DNA from: Burkholderia cepacia
GTDB lineage: Bacteria > Pseudomonadota > Gammaproteobacteria > Burkholderiales > Burkholderiaceae
Assembly: GCF_001039005.1 (NCBI RefSeq)
Contig: NZ_LDWR01000021.1
Coordinates: forward strand, 299,648-363,647
DNA length: 64,000 nucleotides
Direction: 5' to 3'
Made by a program: the position numbers and the translations under genes
Notes under the pieces: model-generated
Database searches by the model: none
What the model was told of the DNA's origin: nothing
Seen by the model: only the letters and a program-made list of their open reading frames with translations
Shown: piece after piece, positions 27,492 through 37,048 of the stretch
How positions within the stretch are numbered: the first letter of the stretch is position 1
How the letters are laid out: each line of letters begins with the position of its first letter

Positions 27492-29243
27492 TCAATGCGA
27501 ATGGCTCGGCACGTCCGCGCCGCGCGTGCCGACCAGGAAGTCGAGGTCGCACCCCTCGTCGGCCTGCAGCACGTGATCGATGTACAGCCGCGCGTAGCCG
27601 CCCTTGCCGAGCTGGCCGGCCACGCCCGGCGCCGCGGTCGGATCGACGTCCGACAGGCGGCGCTGCAGTTCGTCATCCGTAATGTCGAGATGCAGCGTGC
27701 CGGCCTCGCAGTCGAGTTCGATCCAGTCGCCGTTGCGCACGGCCGCGAGCGGCCCGCCGGCGGCGGCTTCCGGCGCGACGTGCAGCACGACCGTGCCGTA
27801 CGCGGTACCGCTCATCCGCGCGTCGGAAATCCGCACCATGTCCTTCACGCCCTGGCGCAGCAGCTTCGGCGGCAGCCCCATGTTGCCGACCTCGGCCATC
27901 CCCGGATAACCGCGCGGCCCGCAGTTCTTCAGCACGAGCACGGAGCTCGCATCGACGTCGAGCGCTTCGTCGTTGATCGTCGCCTTGTAGTGCTCGAGGT
28001 TCTCGAACACGACCGCGCGGCCGCGATGCTTGAGCAGCTCGGGGCTCGCCGCCGACGGCTTGAGCACCGCGCCGCGCGGCGCGAGATTGCCGCGCAGGAT
28101 GCGGATGCTGCCGTCCGCGATCAGCGGCCGGTCGAGCGGACGGATCACCTCGTCGTCGAAGTTCGGCGCTTCGCGCACGTTGTCCCACAGCGACTTGCCG
28201 TTCACCGTCAGCGCGTCCGGGTTCGGCAGCAGCCCGCCTTCGCCGAGCCGGCGCAGTACGGCCGGCAGGCCGCCCGCGTAATAGAACTCTTCCATCAGGA
28301 AGCGCCCCGACGGCATCAGGTCGACGATCGTCGGCGTGTCGCGGCCGATGCGCATCCAGTCCTCGAGTTCGAGCGGCACGCCGATGCGGCCCGCGATCGC
28401 CTTCAGGTGAATCACCGCGTTGGTCGAGCCGCCGATCGCCGCATTCGCGCGGATCGCGTTCTCGAACGCCGCGCGCGTCAGGATCTTCGACAGCACGAGC
28501 CCTTCGAGCGCCATCTCGACGATGCGGATGCCCGACATGTGCGCGAGCACGTAACGACGCGAATCGACGGCCGGAATCGCCGCGTTGTGCGGCAGCGCGA
28601 CGCCGAGCGCCTCGGCCATGCACGCCATCGTCGACGCGGTGCCCATCGTGTTGCAGGTGCCGGCCGAGCGCGACATCCCGGCTTCGGCCGACAGGAAGTG
28701 ATGCAGGTCGATCTCGCCGGCCTTCAGCGCTTCGTGCAGTTGCCACACGGCCGTGCCCGAACCGATGTTCTTCCCTTCGAGCTTGCCGTTCAGCATCGGG
28801 CCGCCCGACACGACGATGGCCGGCACGTCGCAGCTTGCCGCGCCCATCAGCAGCGCGGGCGTCGTCTTGTCGCAGCCGGCGAGCAGCACGACCGCGTCGA
28901 TCGGGTTGCCGCGGATCGCTTCCTCGACGTCCATCGACGCGAGGTTGCGCGTGAGCATCGCCGACGGCCGCAGGTTCGATTCGCCGTTCGAGAACACCGG
29001 GAACTCGACCGGGAACCCGCCCGCCTCGGAGATGCCGCGCTTCACGTGCTCGGCGAGCTTGCGGAAGTGCGCGTTGCACGGCGTCAGTTCGGACCACGTG
29101 TTGCAGATGCCGACGATCGGCCGGCCGTCGAACTCGTGATCGGGAATGCCCTGGTTCTTCATCCAGCTCCGGTACATGAAGCCGTTCTTGTCGTTCGTGC
29201 CGAACCATTGGGCGGAGCGCAGCCTGGGTTTTGTTGCCGACAT
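27492..29243 (-). CDS. L-arabinonate dehydratase (IlvD/Edd family)
   Basis: The 583-residue iron-sulfur or Mg-dependent sugar acid dehydratase has cysteine cluster ligands in 'GICNTWSELTPCNAHF', 'LLAGCDKTTPALLMG' and 'AGTCNTMGTASTM', and 'DARMSGTAYGTVVLHV' near the C terminus. Length and motifs fit the pentonate branch (L-arabinonate or D-xylonate dehydratase) better than dihydroxyacid or 6-phosphogluconate dehydratase. It removes water to give L-2-keto-3-deoxyarabonate. It is the first gene of the eight-gene leftward operon and is divergent from the LysR regulator. Confidence 0.88.
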   Translation of the reverse strand: MSATKPRLRSAQWFGTNDKNGFMYRSWMKNQGIPDHEFDGRPIVGICNTWSELTPCNAHFRKLAEHVKRGISEAGGFPVEFPVFSNGESNLRPSAMLTRNLASMDVEEAIRGNPIDAVVLLAGCDKTTPALLMGAASCDVPAIVVSGGPMLNGKLEGKNIGSGTAVWQLHEALKAGEIDLHHFLSAEAGMSRSAGTCNTMGTASTMACMAEALGVALPHNAAIPAVDSRRYVLAHMSGIRIVEMALEGLVLSKILTRAAFENAIRANAAIGGSTNAVIHLKAIAGRIGVPLELEDWMRIGRDTPTIVDLMPSGRFLMEEFYYAGGLPAVLRRLGEGGLLPNPDALTVNGKSLWDNVREAPNFDDEVIRPLDRPLIADGSIRILRGNLAPRGAVLKPSAASPELLKHRGRAVVFENLEHYKATINDEALDVDASSVLVLKNCGPRGYPGMAEVGNMGLPPKLLRQGVKDMVRISDARMSGTAYGTVVLHVAPEAAAGGPLAAVRNGDWIELDCEAGTLHLDITDDELQRRLSDVDPTAAPGVAGQLGKGGYARLYIDHVLQADEGCDLDFLVGTRGADVPSHSH

Positions 29244-29322
29244 CGTCAGTCCTGTGGTGACGGGATACCGGCGCAGTCTAGGCAGAATTTTGATAACTCG
29301 CTAATGACGTTTTAGGCGATTA

Positions 29323-29346
29323 CGATATCGATTCCGATATCGATAT
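29323..29346. promoter_or_regulatory. Tandem CGATATCGAT elements (candidate LysR sites)
   Basis: Two CGATATCGAT units start at 29323 and 29336, in the 114-bp gap between the arabinose operon and its LysR gene, just before the LysR start. Each unit is self-complementary at its core. Repeated symmetric sites in a divergent gap are typical for LysR autoregulation and activation. Confidence 0.5.
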
Positions 29347-29357
29347 AAACCCGTACG

Positions 29358-30308
29358 ATGCCCGATACCAGCCCGTGGGGAAACCGCGGCCGCCTGAAGA
29401 CCCGCCAGCTCCTGCTGGTCGTCGCGCTCGCCGACGAAGGCAGCATTCATCGCGCGGCGGCCGCGCTGAACATGACGCAGCCGGCCGCGTCGAAGCTGCT
29501 GCGCGAACTCGAGGAGTCGATCGGCGCGGTGCTGTTCGAGCGCCTGCCGCGCGGGATGCGGCCGACGCTGTACGGCGACGCGCTGATCCGCCACGCGCGC
29601 GCGGCGCTCGGCAGCCTCGACCAGGCGCACGAGGAGCTGGCCGCGCTGAAGGCCGGCCATCTCGGGCATGTGGCGGTGGGCGCGATCACGTCGCCGGGCC
29701 TGCGGCTCGTGCCGCCGGCCGTCGCCGCGGTGAAGGGCACGCATGCGGGCCTGCACGTGTCGGTCGAGATCGACACCAGCAACGTACTGCTCGAGCATCT
29801 CGCGCAGGACAAGATCGACATCGTGCTCGGCCGGCTTTCCGCCGAACACGACAAGCTGCGCCTGCGCTACGAGCCGCTGACCGGCGAGTCGGTGGCCGCC
29901 GTCGTGCGGCCCGGCCATCCGCTGCTCGCGCAGGCGCCGCTGTCGCTCGCGGACGTGCAGCGCGCCGCGTGGGTCGTGCCGCCGGCCGGCAGCGTGCTGC
30001 GCCACCGTTTCGAACTCGTGTTCCAGCGCGCGAGCCTCGCGCCGCCCGCGAACCTCGTCGAGACGTCGGCGCTGCTGTTCATCACGCAGCTGCTCGAACA
30101 GAGCGACATGATCGCGGTGCTCGCGGACGACGTCGCGCGCTACTACGCGCGACACGGGATCGTCACGGTGCTGCCGCTGGAGATGGATTGCCGGATGGAC
30201 GATTTCGGGATCATCACGCGCACCGACCGGCTGCATTCGCCGGCCGTCACGGTGATGGCCGACGCGATCCGCGCGGCGGCGCGGGAGGTGTACGGCGTCG
30301 CGCTGTGA
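29358..30308 (+). CDS. LysR family regulator (GbpR-like)
   Basis: The 316-residue regulator has an N-terminal winged helix 'LLVVALADEGSIHRAAAALNMTQPAASKLLRELEES' (split motif) and a periplasmic-binding-like effector domain ('GHVAVGAITSPGLRLVPP', 'VVPPAGSVLRHRFE'). It resembles the galactose-binding-protein regulator GbpR, which controls sugar-binding-protein genes in response to arabinose, galactose or fucose. Its divergent placement against the arabinose operon fits that role. Confidence 0.88.
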   Translation: MPDTSPWGNRGRLKTRQLLLVVALADEGSIHRAAAALNMTQPAASKLLRELEESIGAVLFERLPRGMRPTLYGDALIRHARAALGSLDQAHEELAALKAGHLGHVAVGAITSPGLRLVPPAVAAVKGTHAGLHVSVEIDTSNVLLEHLAQDKIDIVLGRLSAEHDKLRLRYEPLTGESVAAVVRPGHPLLAQAPLSLADVQRAAWVVPPAGSVLRHRFELVFQRASLAPPANLVETSALLFITQLLEQSDMIAVLADDVARYYARHGIVTVLPLEMDCRMDDFGIITRTDRLHSPAVTVMADAIRAAAREVYGVAL

Positions 30309-30410
30309 CGCGTAGGCAGGGTCGTTTCCGGCGTCGATCCGGATGGCGCTTCTGCGGAAATATCTGAACCACCCGCTCTTGCGGCGGCTTGCGGTGTCGT
30401 CACGCGCCGC

Positions 30411-31949
30411 TCATCCGTCGTGCCCGACCGCCGCGCCGCCAACCGCCTTGTGCAGCGCGACGATCGCGAGGCCCTGCTTCTCGAGCGCCTCGACCGTCGC
30501 CAGGTCGGCCTCGCGGGTCGCCATACCCACTTCGATGCGCTCGAGCCGGCTCGTCATTCCGCGCTGCCGGAGCAGCGCGGCGTGTGCGTCCGTCTGGCGC
30601 GCGGCATCGACATGCAGCGCGAGATCGGCCGCGCGGCGCCGCTCGGCCGCAAGCGCGTTCAGCGCGTTCTCGGTTTCCTCGATGCCTTCGAGCACGGCGT
30701 GCCGGTACGCGACGATCGCGGCCGCAAGCTCCGCTTCGCGGGCGCGCACGACGGCGCGGCGCGCGCCCCAATCGAGCAACGGGATCGTCACGGAGAGCGC
30801 GCCCGAACCGACCGTGCTGCGTCCCGGCAGCGGCATGCCGACCAGATTGCCGCTGACGACGATGTCGCCCACCAGGTTCAGGCGCGGATAGAGCTCGGCG
30901 TTCGACACGCGCAGCTCGGCCGCCGCCTGCTCGATCGCGCGCTCCGCGCGCCGGATGTCCGGCCGCGTGCGCAACAGATCTGCCGGCACGGCCCGCAGCG
31001 CGACCGGCGGCACGGCCGGCTGGGCGGCCGCGGCGAGCCAGCGGTCGTCCGGTTCCGGCTCGCCGGTGAGCAGCGCGATGCGTTGCGCAGCCTGCTGCAC
31101 GGCCTGGTCGGACGCCGCACGGCGGGCCGCGAGCTCGGCGGCGCCGGCAAGCACGCGCTCGACGTCGAAGTCGCTGGCGACGCCGGCCGCGCGCTTCTCG
31201 CGGGTCAGCACGATCCGTTCCCGCTGGTCGCTCACGCTTTGCGCGAGCAGGGCGCTGCGGCGCTGCGCGCCGCGCAGCTCGACGTAGCAGCGCACCAGCT
31301 CGGCGATGACCGTCACGCGCGCCTGCCGCCAGTCGGCCTGCGCGACACCCGCGCCCGCTCGCGCCGCATCGGCGGCGGCCGCAAGCCGGCCGAACAGGTC
31401 GATTTCCCACGATGCGTCGAAGCCGGCCTGGTAGTAACCGCTGGCGCGGTCGGACGGCACGAACGGCACGTTGCCGGACTGAAAATCCGTGCCGTCCGTT
31501 TCGTTCGCGAACCCGCCGGGCCCGTCCGCGCCCGACACACGCTGCTGCCGTTGCAGCTCGCCGATCGCATCCAGCTGCGGCAGGCGCGCCGCGGCCGCTT
31601 GCCGGGCAATCGCGCGCGCGGCCTGCAGGCGATAGCCGGCCTCCGCAAGCGTCAGGTTGTGCGACAGCGCGGTCGCAACCAGCCCATCGAGCGCCGGATC
31701 GCGGAACAGAGTCCACCAGTCGGCGGGCGCGGCTGCGGCCGCCGAAGCGGACTCGTCGCGATTGCGCCAGTCGGCCGGCACGGGCTGACGCGCATCGGGC
31801 AACTGCGTCGGCGACAGGCAGCCGGACAGCATGCCCACGCCGACCAGCCACGCAATGCCACGCAACCACAGGCCGCACAACCGGCCCGTCTTCCTGCCAC
31901 CCATGACGCTCATGTTCGTGTTCATCCTCGACAACGCGGCTTGACGCAT
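30411..31949 (-). CDS. RND-type outer-membrane efflux lipoprotein (OprM/NodT family)
   Basis: About 500 residues. A signal ends in the lipobox 'GMLSGCLSP', then come two copies of the TolC-fold repeat: 'DPALDGLVATALSHNLTLAEAGYRLQAARA' and 'RPDIRRAERAIEQAAAELRVSNAELYPRL'. Homologues form the trimeric outer-membrane exit duct of a tripartite pump. The gene is divergent from the TetR-adaptor-pump operon with which it should work. The exact start is uncertain: ATGs at 31949, 31925 and 31913 are all in frame and none has an ideal ribosome site. Confidence 0.88.
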   Translation of the reverse strand: MRQAALSRMNTNMSVMGGRKTGRLCGLWLRGIAWLVGVGMLSGCLSPTQLPDARQPVPADWRNRDESASAAAAAPADWWTLFRDPALDGLVATALSHNLTLAEAGYRLQAARAIARQAAAARLPQLDAIGELQRQQRVSGADGPGGFANETDGTDFQSGNVPFVPSDRASGYYQAGFDASWEIDLFGRLAAAADAARAGAGVAQADWRQARVTVIAELVRCYVELRGAQRRSALLAQSVSDQRERIVLTREKRAAGVASDFDVERVLAGAAELAARRAASDQAVQQAAQRIALLTGEPEPDDRWLAAAAQPAVPPVALRAVPADLLRTRPDIRRAERAIEQAAAELRVSNAELYPRLNLVGDIVVSGNLVGMPLPGRSTVGSGALSVTIPLLDWGARRAVVRAREAELAAAIVAYRHAVLEGIEETENALNALAAERRRAADLALHVDAARQTDAHAALLRQRGMTSRLERIEVGMATREADLATVEALEKQGLAIVALHKAVGGAAVGHDG

Positions 31950-31966
31950 CGGCGCCGCCGCTCAAT

Positions 31967-31990
31967 AATAGATCGATCAATCAGTCTATT
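31967..31990. promoter_or_regulatory. Candidate TetR operator
   Basis: AATAGA (31967-31972) and TCTATT (31985-31990) are perfect 6-bp arms around a 12-bp centre, in the 76-bp gap between the outer-membrane factor and the tetR gene. It would block both directions. Confidence 0.55.
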
Positions 31991-32025
31991 AAAGATTAAG
32001 GCCAACGTCCAGCACGGAGTACCCG

Positions 32026-32622
32026 ATGAGAAAGGTCGATCCGGAAAAAGTGGAAGCGAAACGGCGCCAGATCCTGGATGCGGCGCTCGAATGTTTCGCA
32101 CGCAACGGCTTCCACGGCACGTCGACGGCAGCGATCTGCGCCGCCGCGGGCATGAGCCCCGGCAACCTGTTTCATTACTTCCCGTCCAAGGCGGCGATCG
32201 TCGAGGCGATCGCGCAGGAAGACCGGCGCGAGTCGGCCGGGCTGTTCGCGCGATGGGCGGATGCCGACGACGTCGTGGCAGCGATCGAAGCGCTCGCACT
32301 CGAGAAGATGAAGGCCGCGAGCGAGCCGCTCTATGCGCGCATCAGCATCGAGATCGCGGCCGAGGCGTCACGCAATCCGGATGTCGCGGCACTGTTCGCC
32401 GAGAACGAGGCGCACGAGAAGGACCTGCTCGTCGCACTGGTCAGGCGCGGCATCGCACAAGGGCAGATCGACCCGGCGCTGAAACCGGACCTGGTCGCCA
32501 CCTGGCTGATCGCGCTTGCGGAAGGTGCGGTCGGCCGCGTCGTGTTCGAGCCCGGCTTCAGGACGAAGACGCATGCGCCGATGCTCCGGCTGATCATCCA
32601 GAGGATGCTGCGTCCGCAATGA
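32026..32622 (+). CDS. TetR family regulator of the RND pump
   Basis: The 198-residue protein has the TetR helix-turn-helix 'RRQILDAALECFARNGFHGTSTAAICAAAGMSPGNLFHYFPSK' (split) at residues 12-55, and a C-terminal helical ligand domain. 'AAGMSPGNLFHYF' is the DNA recognition helix. Its TGA overlaps the ATG of the adaptor gene (ATGA), so it is translationally linked to the pump it controls. Divergent placement against the outer-membrane gene and the palindrome at 31967-31990 suggest repression in both directions. Confidence 0.93.
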   Translation: MRKVDPEKVEAKRRQILDAALECFARNGFHGTSTAAICAAAGMSPGNLFHYFPSKAAIVEAIAQEDRRESAGLFARWADADDVVAAIEALALEKMKAASEPLYARISIEIAAEASRNPDVAALFAENEAHEKDLLVALVRRGIAQGQIDPALKPDLVATWLIALAEGAVGRVVFEPGFRTKTHAPMLRLIIQRMLRPQ

Positions 32623-33875
32623 CGCGCGGCGATCCACCACCCGATTTTTCTTTCGTGAAGACTCCCATGATCCGGAAACCGCCCGCGACGGGCGCCCTGT
32701 TTCGCTGGAAAGCCGTTGTACGCGCGCGCTGCAGCACGCTGACATTTACGCTGCTGATGGCGCTGGTAGGCGGCGCCGCAAGCCTGCTGCCGTCACCGAC
32801 GCACGGTGAACTCGCGGCACGGCCCGCACCGGCTGCACAACGTGTCACCATCGCGGCGGCCGGGCCGGCCGTGTTTGCGCGCACGATCCGGCTGACGGGC
32901 ACGATCGCCGCGCGCAACGACATCGCGATCGGCACGCCGCTGCAGGATCAGCGAGTGACGGCCGTGCTGGTCGACGAAGGCGATCGCGTGAAAGCCGGCC
33001 AGATCCTCGCACGGCTCGATACCTCGACGCTCGACGCACGGATGCGCGACGCACGAGCGGTTGTCGATCGCGCACGGGCCGCGGTCGCGCAGCAGCAGGC
33101 GCTCGATGCCGATGCGCAGGCCGCATGGCGCCGCATCGAGCCGCTCGGCCGCTCCGGCGCGGTCAGCGACCAGCAGGTCGACCAGCAGCGCGCGCAGGCC
33201 GCCGCGGCCGCTGCGAACCTGCGCGGCGCGCGCGCGGATCGCGAGCAGGCGCTCGCGCGGCTGGCCGAGACGCGCGCAGAACTCGACAAGGCTGCGGTCC
33301 GCGCGCCAACGAATGGCGTGATCGCGAGCCGCACCGCGCGCGCCGGCGCGCTGGCCGGCAGCGAACCGCTGTTCCGGCTGATCGGCCAGGGCGAACTCGA
33401 ATTCGACGGCGACGTGGTCGAACGCGACCTGGGCGCGCTCAGCGCCGGGCAGCGCGCGACGGTCACGCTGCCCGAATCGCAGGGCACCGCCGACGGCACC
33501 GTGCGTCTCGTCGCGCCGCGCATCGATCCGCAAACCCGGATGGGCAAGGTGCGCATCGCGCTGGACGACACGTCGCGTTTCCGGGCCGGCGGCTTCGCGC
33601 GCGCCGAGCTCACGGCCGAACGGGCCGACGTGCCGGTCGCTGTGCCGCAACGCGCGGTCACGTTCGGCGCGCAGGACGCGGCGTTCGTGTCGCAGGTCGA
33701 CGCGGCCGGCCGCGTGACGCGCCGCGCGATCGTGGCGGGCCGGCGCGATGGTTCATGGATCGAGATCCGCAGCGGCCTGAAGGCAGGCGACCGCGTCGTC
33801 GCGGCCGCATCGGCGCTGGTACGCGACGGCGACGTCGTCCAGGCGGCCGGCATCGGCGCAGCGGGGGCGAAATGA
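32619..33875 (+). CDS. RND efflux periplasmic adaptor (membrane fusion protein)
   Basis: The protein has about 418 residues from the ATG at 32619, which overlaps the tetR stop; an ATG at 32667 would remove 16. A single hydrophobic segment (about residues 38-58) anchors it in the inner membrane. Lipoyl halves 'LTGTIAARNDIAIGTP...VDEGDRVKAGQILARLD' and 'APTNGVIASRTARAGALAGSEPLFRL' flank a coiled-coil hairpin rich in Ala, Arg and Gln (about residues 145-230). A beta-barrel and a membrane-proximal domain follow. It bridges the pump and the outer-membrane duct. Its stop overlaps the start of the pump gene (ATGA). Confidence 0.92.
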   Translation: MTRGDPPPDFSFVKTPMIRKPPATGALFRWKAVVRARCSTLTFTLLMALVGGAASLLPSPTHGELAARPAPAAQRVTIAAAGPAVFARTIRLTGTIAARNDIAIGTPLQDQRVTAVLVDEGDRVKAGQILARLDTSTLDARMRDARAVVDRARAAVAQQQALDADAQAAWRRIEPLGRSGAVSDQQVDQQRAQAAAAAANLRGARADREQALARLAETRAELDKAAVRAPTNGVIASRTARAGALAGSEPLFRLIGQGELEFDGDVVERDLGALSAGQRATVTLPESQGTADGTVRLVAPRIDPQTRMGKVRIALDDTSRFRAGGFARAELTAERADVPVAVPQRAVTFGAQDAAFVSQVDAAGRVTRRAIVAGRRDGSWIEIRSGLKAGDRVVAAASALVRDGDVVQAAGIGAAGAK

Positions 33876-36800
33876 GTTTCAGGCTGTCGTCATGGGCAAT
33901 CCGTCGCCCGATCCCGACCATCGTATTGTTCGTCGTGCTCGCGGTGGCGGGCTGGGCAGCGTTTCTCAAGCTGCCGATCAACGCCAACCCGCGCGTGGAT
34001 TTTCCAATCGTCACGGTAGCGATCGCGCAGGCGGGCACCGCGCCCGCCGATCTCGAGCATGCGATCACGCTGCCGGTCGAGCGCGCCGTGTCGGGGCTCG
34101 CGAGCGTCCGGCACATCACGTCGACGATCGGCGACGGCTTGTCGATCACGACCGTCGAATTCCAGCTCGGCGTCGATACGGCGCGCGCAGTCAACGACGT
34201 GCGCGAAGCCGTCGCGCAGAACCGCGCGAACCTGCCGCAGTCGATCGAGGAGCCGATCATCACACGGGTCGACGTCGAGGGCGGCGCGATCCTCGATTAC
34301 GCGCTGCGCGCGAAAGGGCGCAGCGTCGTCGAACAGTCATGGTTCGTCGACGATACGCTCAGCCGCGAACTGCTGGCGGTGCCCGGTGTGCAGCGCGTGC
34401 AGCGCCTCGGCGGCGTCGATCGCGAGATTCGCGTGCAGCTGCGCCCGGAGCAGCTCGAGGCGTTCGGCATCACGACCGACCAGGTCAATGCGCAACTGGT
34501 GCGCACGAGCGTCGACGTACCGGGCGGCCGTGCGGTGCTGGCCGGCAGCGAGCAGTCGGTCCGCACGCTCGGCGGCGCAACGTCGGTCGACGCGCTCGCC
34601 GCGATGCCGATCGCGCTGTCCGGCGGCCGCTGGGCCCGGCTGTCCGATCTGGCAACGATCCGCGACGGCGCGAGCGACGCGCGTTCGCTCGCGCGGCTCG
34701 ATGGCGCGGAAGTGGTCGGTTTCGCCGTGTATCGCGCGAAGGGATCGAGCGATACGGACGTCGCGTCCGGTGTGCACGCGGTGCTCGAGCGCCTGCAGAG
34801 ACAGCACTCCGACATCGAGATCCGCGAGGTGGCGTCGACAGTCGAATACACGCTCGCGAGCTACGACGCGACCATGACGACGCTGATCGAGGGCGCCGTG
34901 CTGACCGTGCTGGTGGTGTTCGTCTTCCTGCGCAGCTGGCGCGCGACGCTGGTTGCCGCCGTCGCGCTGCCGCTGTCGATGCTGCCGACCTTCGCGGCGA
35001 TGCTGGGGTTCGGCTACACGCTGAACAGCATCACGCTGCTGGCGCTGACGCTCGTGATCGGCATCCTCGTCGACGACGCCATCGTCGAGATCGAGAACAT
35101 CGAGCATCATCTGGACCTCGGCAAGCGGCCGTTCCAGGCCGCGATCGACGCCGCAGACGCAATCGGCTTCGCGGTGGTCGCGATCACCGCGACGATCGTC
35201 GCGGTGTTCCTGCCCGTCAGCTTCATCGGCGGCATCGTCGGGCGGTACTTCACGCCGTTCGGCGTTACCGTGTCGGTCGCCGTGCTCGCGTCGCTGCTGG
35301 TCGCGCGGCTCGTCACGCCGTTGCTGGCCGCGTACCTGATGCAGCCCAAGCCCGCCGGCACGGCCGCGCACGCGTCACGTTCCGGCCGACAGACCGGGCG
35401 TGTGCTCGGCCGCTACCTGACGCTGCTGGACTGGGCGCTGCGACACCGGCGCATCTGCGTATTCGCGGGCGTCGCCTTCTTCGCCGCATCGCTGGCGATC
35501 GTGCCGCTGCTGCCGTCCGGCTTCCTGCCGACCAGCGACGTCAGCCAGTCGCGGATCGAGGTGACGCTGCCGCCGGGCACACCGCTCGCGAAGACCGACG
35601 CGGTACTGCAGCAGATTGCGGCAGAGGCGCGCCTCCGGCCCGAGGTGCTCGCCGCGTTCACGACGGCGGGCGGCGAAGATGCGTCCGGCACCACCGATGT
35701 GTCGACCGGCACCGTGATGCTGAAGCTCGTGCCGCCGAACCGGCGCGAGCTCGGCCAGAAGGCGTTCGAACAATCGCTGCGCCCGGCGCTCGACCGCCTG
35801 CCCGACATCCGCTATGCATTCCGTGCGGATGGCGCCGCGCGCGACGTGTCGATCATCCTCGTCGGTGCCGATCCGGCGCGACTGTCGCTGGCCGCGTCGG
35901 CATTGCGGCACGACATGCGCAACGTGCCCGGCCTTGCCAACGTGCAGGCCAACGAACCGCTGCCGCGCCCCGAGATCCAGGTGCATCCGCGTTTCGACGA
36001 GGCGGCGCGCGCGGGCGTGACGACCCACGCGATCGGCACCGTCGCGCGCATCGCGACCGTCGGCGACATCAATGCGAACTCGGCGCGCTTCAACCTGCGC
36101 GACCGGCAGGTGCCGGTGCGCGTCGCGTTACCGGAGACGGAGCGCGGCGACCTGAATACGCTGCGGCAATTGCGCGTGGCGACCGACAGCGGAACGAGCG
36201 TGCCGCTGCAATCGGTCGCGGACGTCGATTTCGGCAGCGGACCGTCGCGCATCGAACGTTTCGACCGGCTGCGGCGCGTGTCGGTGGATGCCGACCTGAC
36301 AGACGGCATGACGCTCGGCCCGGTGCTCGACGCGGTCGATGCGCTGCCGTCGATGCGCGCGCTGCCGGACGGCGTGCGCCGGGCGGAGTATGGCGACGCC
36401 GAGTACATGAACGAGATGTTCTCCCGGTTCGGCACGGCGATGACGTTCGGCATCCTGATGGTGCTCGCGGTGCTGACGTTGCTGTTCCGCGATTTCCTGC
36501 AGCCGCTGACGATTTTGACGGCGCTGCCGCTGTCGGTCGGCGGCGCGCTCGGCGCGCTGTTGCTGTACGGCGCCGCGATCGACCTGCCGGTCGTGATCGG
36601 CATGCTGATGCTGATGGGCATCGTCACGAAGAATTCGATCCTGATGGTCGACTTCGCGATCGAGAAACGGCGCGAGGGCATGCCGCGTCATCAGGCGTTG
36701 CTGCAATCCGGCGCGGAACGCGCGCGGCCGATCATCATGACGACGATCGCGATGGTGGCCGGCATGGTGCCGTCGGTGATCAGCACGGGCGCGGATGCGG

Positions 36801-36988
36801 GCTTTCGCGCACCGATGGCCGTCGCGGTGATCGGCGGCCTGATCACGTCGACGCTGCTGAGCCTCGTGTTCGTGCCGGTTGCCTATACCTGCATGGACGA
36901 CCTGCGGACGTGGCTCGCCGCGCGCCTCGCGCGGCTCACGTCGGTAACGGCCGAGGATCGCACAGAGGCCGAGCGGCGCGGCGGCTAG
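33872..36988 (+). CDS. RND efflux transporter permease (AcrB/HAE1-type)
   Basis: The 1038-residue inner-membrane proton antiporter starts 'SFRLSSWAIRRPIPTIVLFVVLAVAG', the standard first helix, and shows two large periplasmic loops between repeated six-helix halves. 'LVIGILVDDAIVEIENIEHHL' in helix 4 carries the two essential aspartates of proton translocation. 'LMGIVTKNSILMVDFA' in helix 10 carries the matching region, with the conserved lysine. 'LPVSFIGGIVGRYFTPFGVTVS' also follows the family. Drug-type (HAE1) rather than metal-type is likely from the DD motif. Substrate range is unknown. Confidence 0.94.
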   Translation: MSFRLSSWAIRRPIPTIVLFVVLAVAGWAAFLKLPINANPRVDFPIVTVAIAQAGTAPADLEHAITLPVERAVSGLASVRHITSTIGDGLSITTVEFQLGVDTARAVNDVREAVAQNRANLPQSIEEPIITRVDVEGGAILDYALRAKGRSVVEQSWFVDDTLSRELLAVPGVQRVQRLGGVDREIRVQLRPEQLEAFGITTDQVNAQLVRTSVDVPGGRAVLAGSEQSVRTLGGATSVDALAAMPIALSGGRWARLSDLATIRDGASDARSLARLDGAEVVGFAVYRAKGSSDTDVASGVHAVLERLQRQHSDIEIREVASTVEYTLASYDATMTTLIEGAVLTVLVVFVFLRSWRATLVAAVALPLSMLPTFAAMLGFGYTLNSITLLALTLVIGILVDDAIVEIENIEHHLDLGKRPFQAAIDAADAIGFAVVAITATIVAVFLPVSFIGGIVGRYFTPFGVTVSVAVLASLLVARLVTPLLAAYLMQPKPAGTAAHASRSGRQTGRVLGRYLTLLDWALRHRRICVFAGVAFFAASLAIVPLLPSGFLPTSDVSQSRIEVTLPPGTPLAKTDAVLQQIAAEARLRPEVLAAFTTAGGEDASGTTDVSTGTVMLKLVPPNRRELGQKAFEQSLRPALDRLPDIRYAFRADGAARDVSIILVGADPARLSLAASALRHDMRNVPGLANVQANEPLPRPEIQVHPRFDEAARAGVTTHAIGTVARIATVGDINANSARFNLRDRQVPVRVALPETERGDLNTLRQLRVATDSGTSVPLQSVADVDFGSGPSRIERFDRLRRVSVDADLTDGMTLGPVLDAVDALPSMRALPDGVRRAEYGDAEYMNEMFSRFGTAMTFGILMVLAVLTLLFRDFLQPLTILTALPLSVGGALGALLLYGAAIDLPVVIGMLMLMGIVTKNSILMVDFAIEKRREGMPRHQALLQSGAERARPIIMTTIAMVAGMVPSVISTGADAGFRAPMAVAVIGGLITSTLLSLVFVPVAYTCMDDLRTWLAARLARLTSVTAEDRTEAERRGG

Positions 36989-37048
36989 CGAAACCGCGCG
37001 GTTCCGGACAGTCGGAATTCGACGTCCGGCAATCGCGCGGCATTTTCC

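Noticed and set aside
30420..33875. 1151-codon frame joining the outer-membrane gene region to the adaptor
   Set aside because: The front part is antisense to the outer-membrane factor and crosses the tetR gene in another frame; only the adaptor part is real.
33125..36988. 1287-codon frame that appears to fuse adaptor and pump
   Set aside because: The first 249 codons are the wrong frame of the adaptor gene. The pump starts at 33872 with an ATGA overlap.
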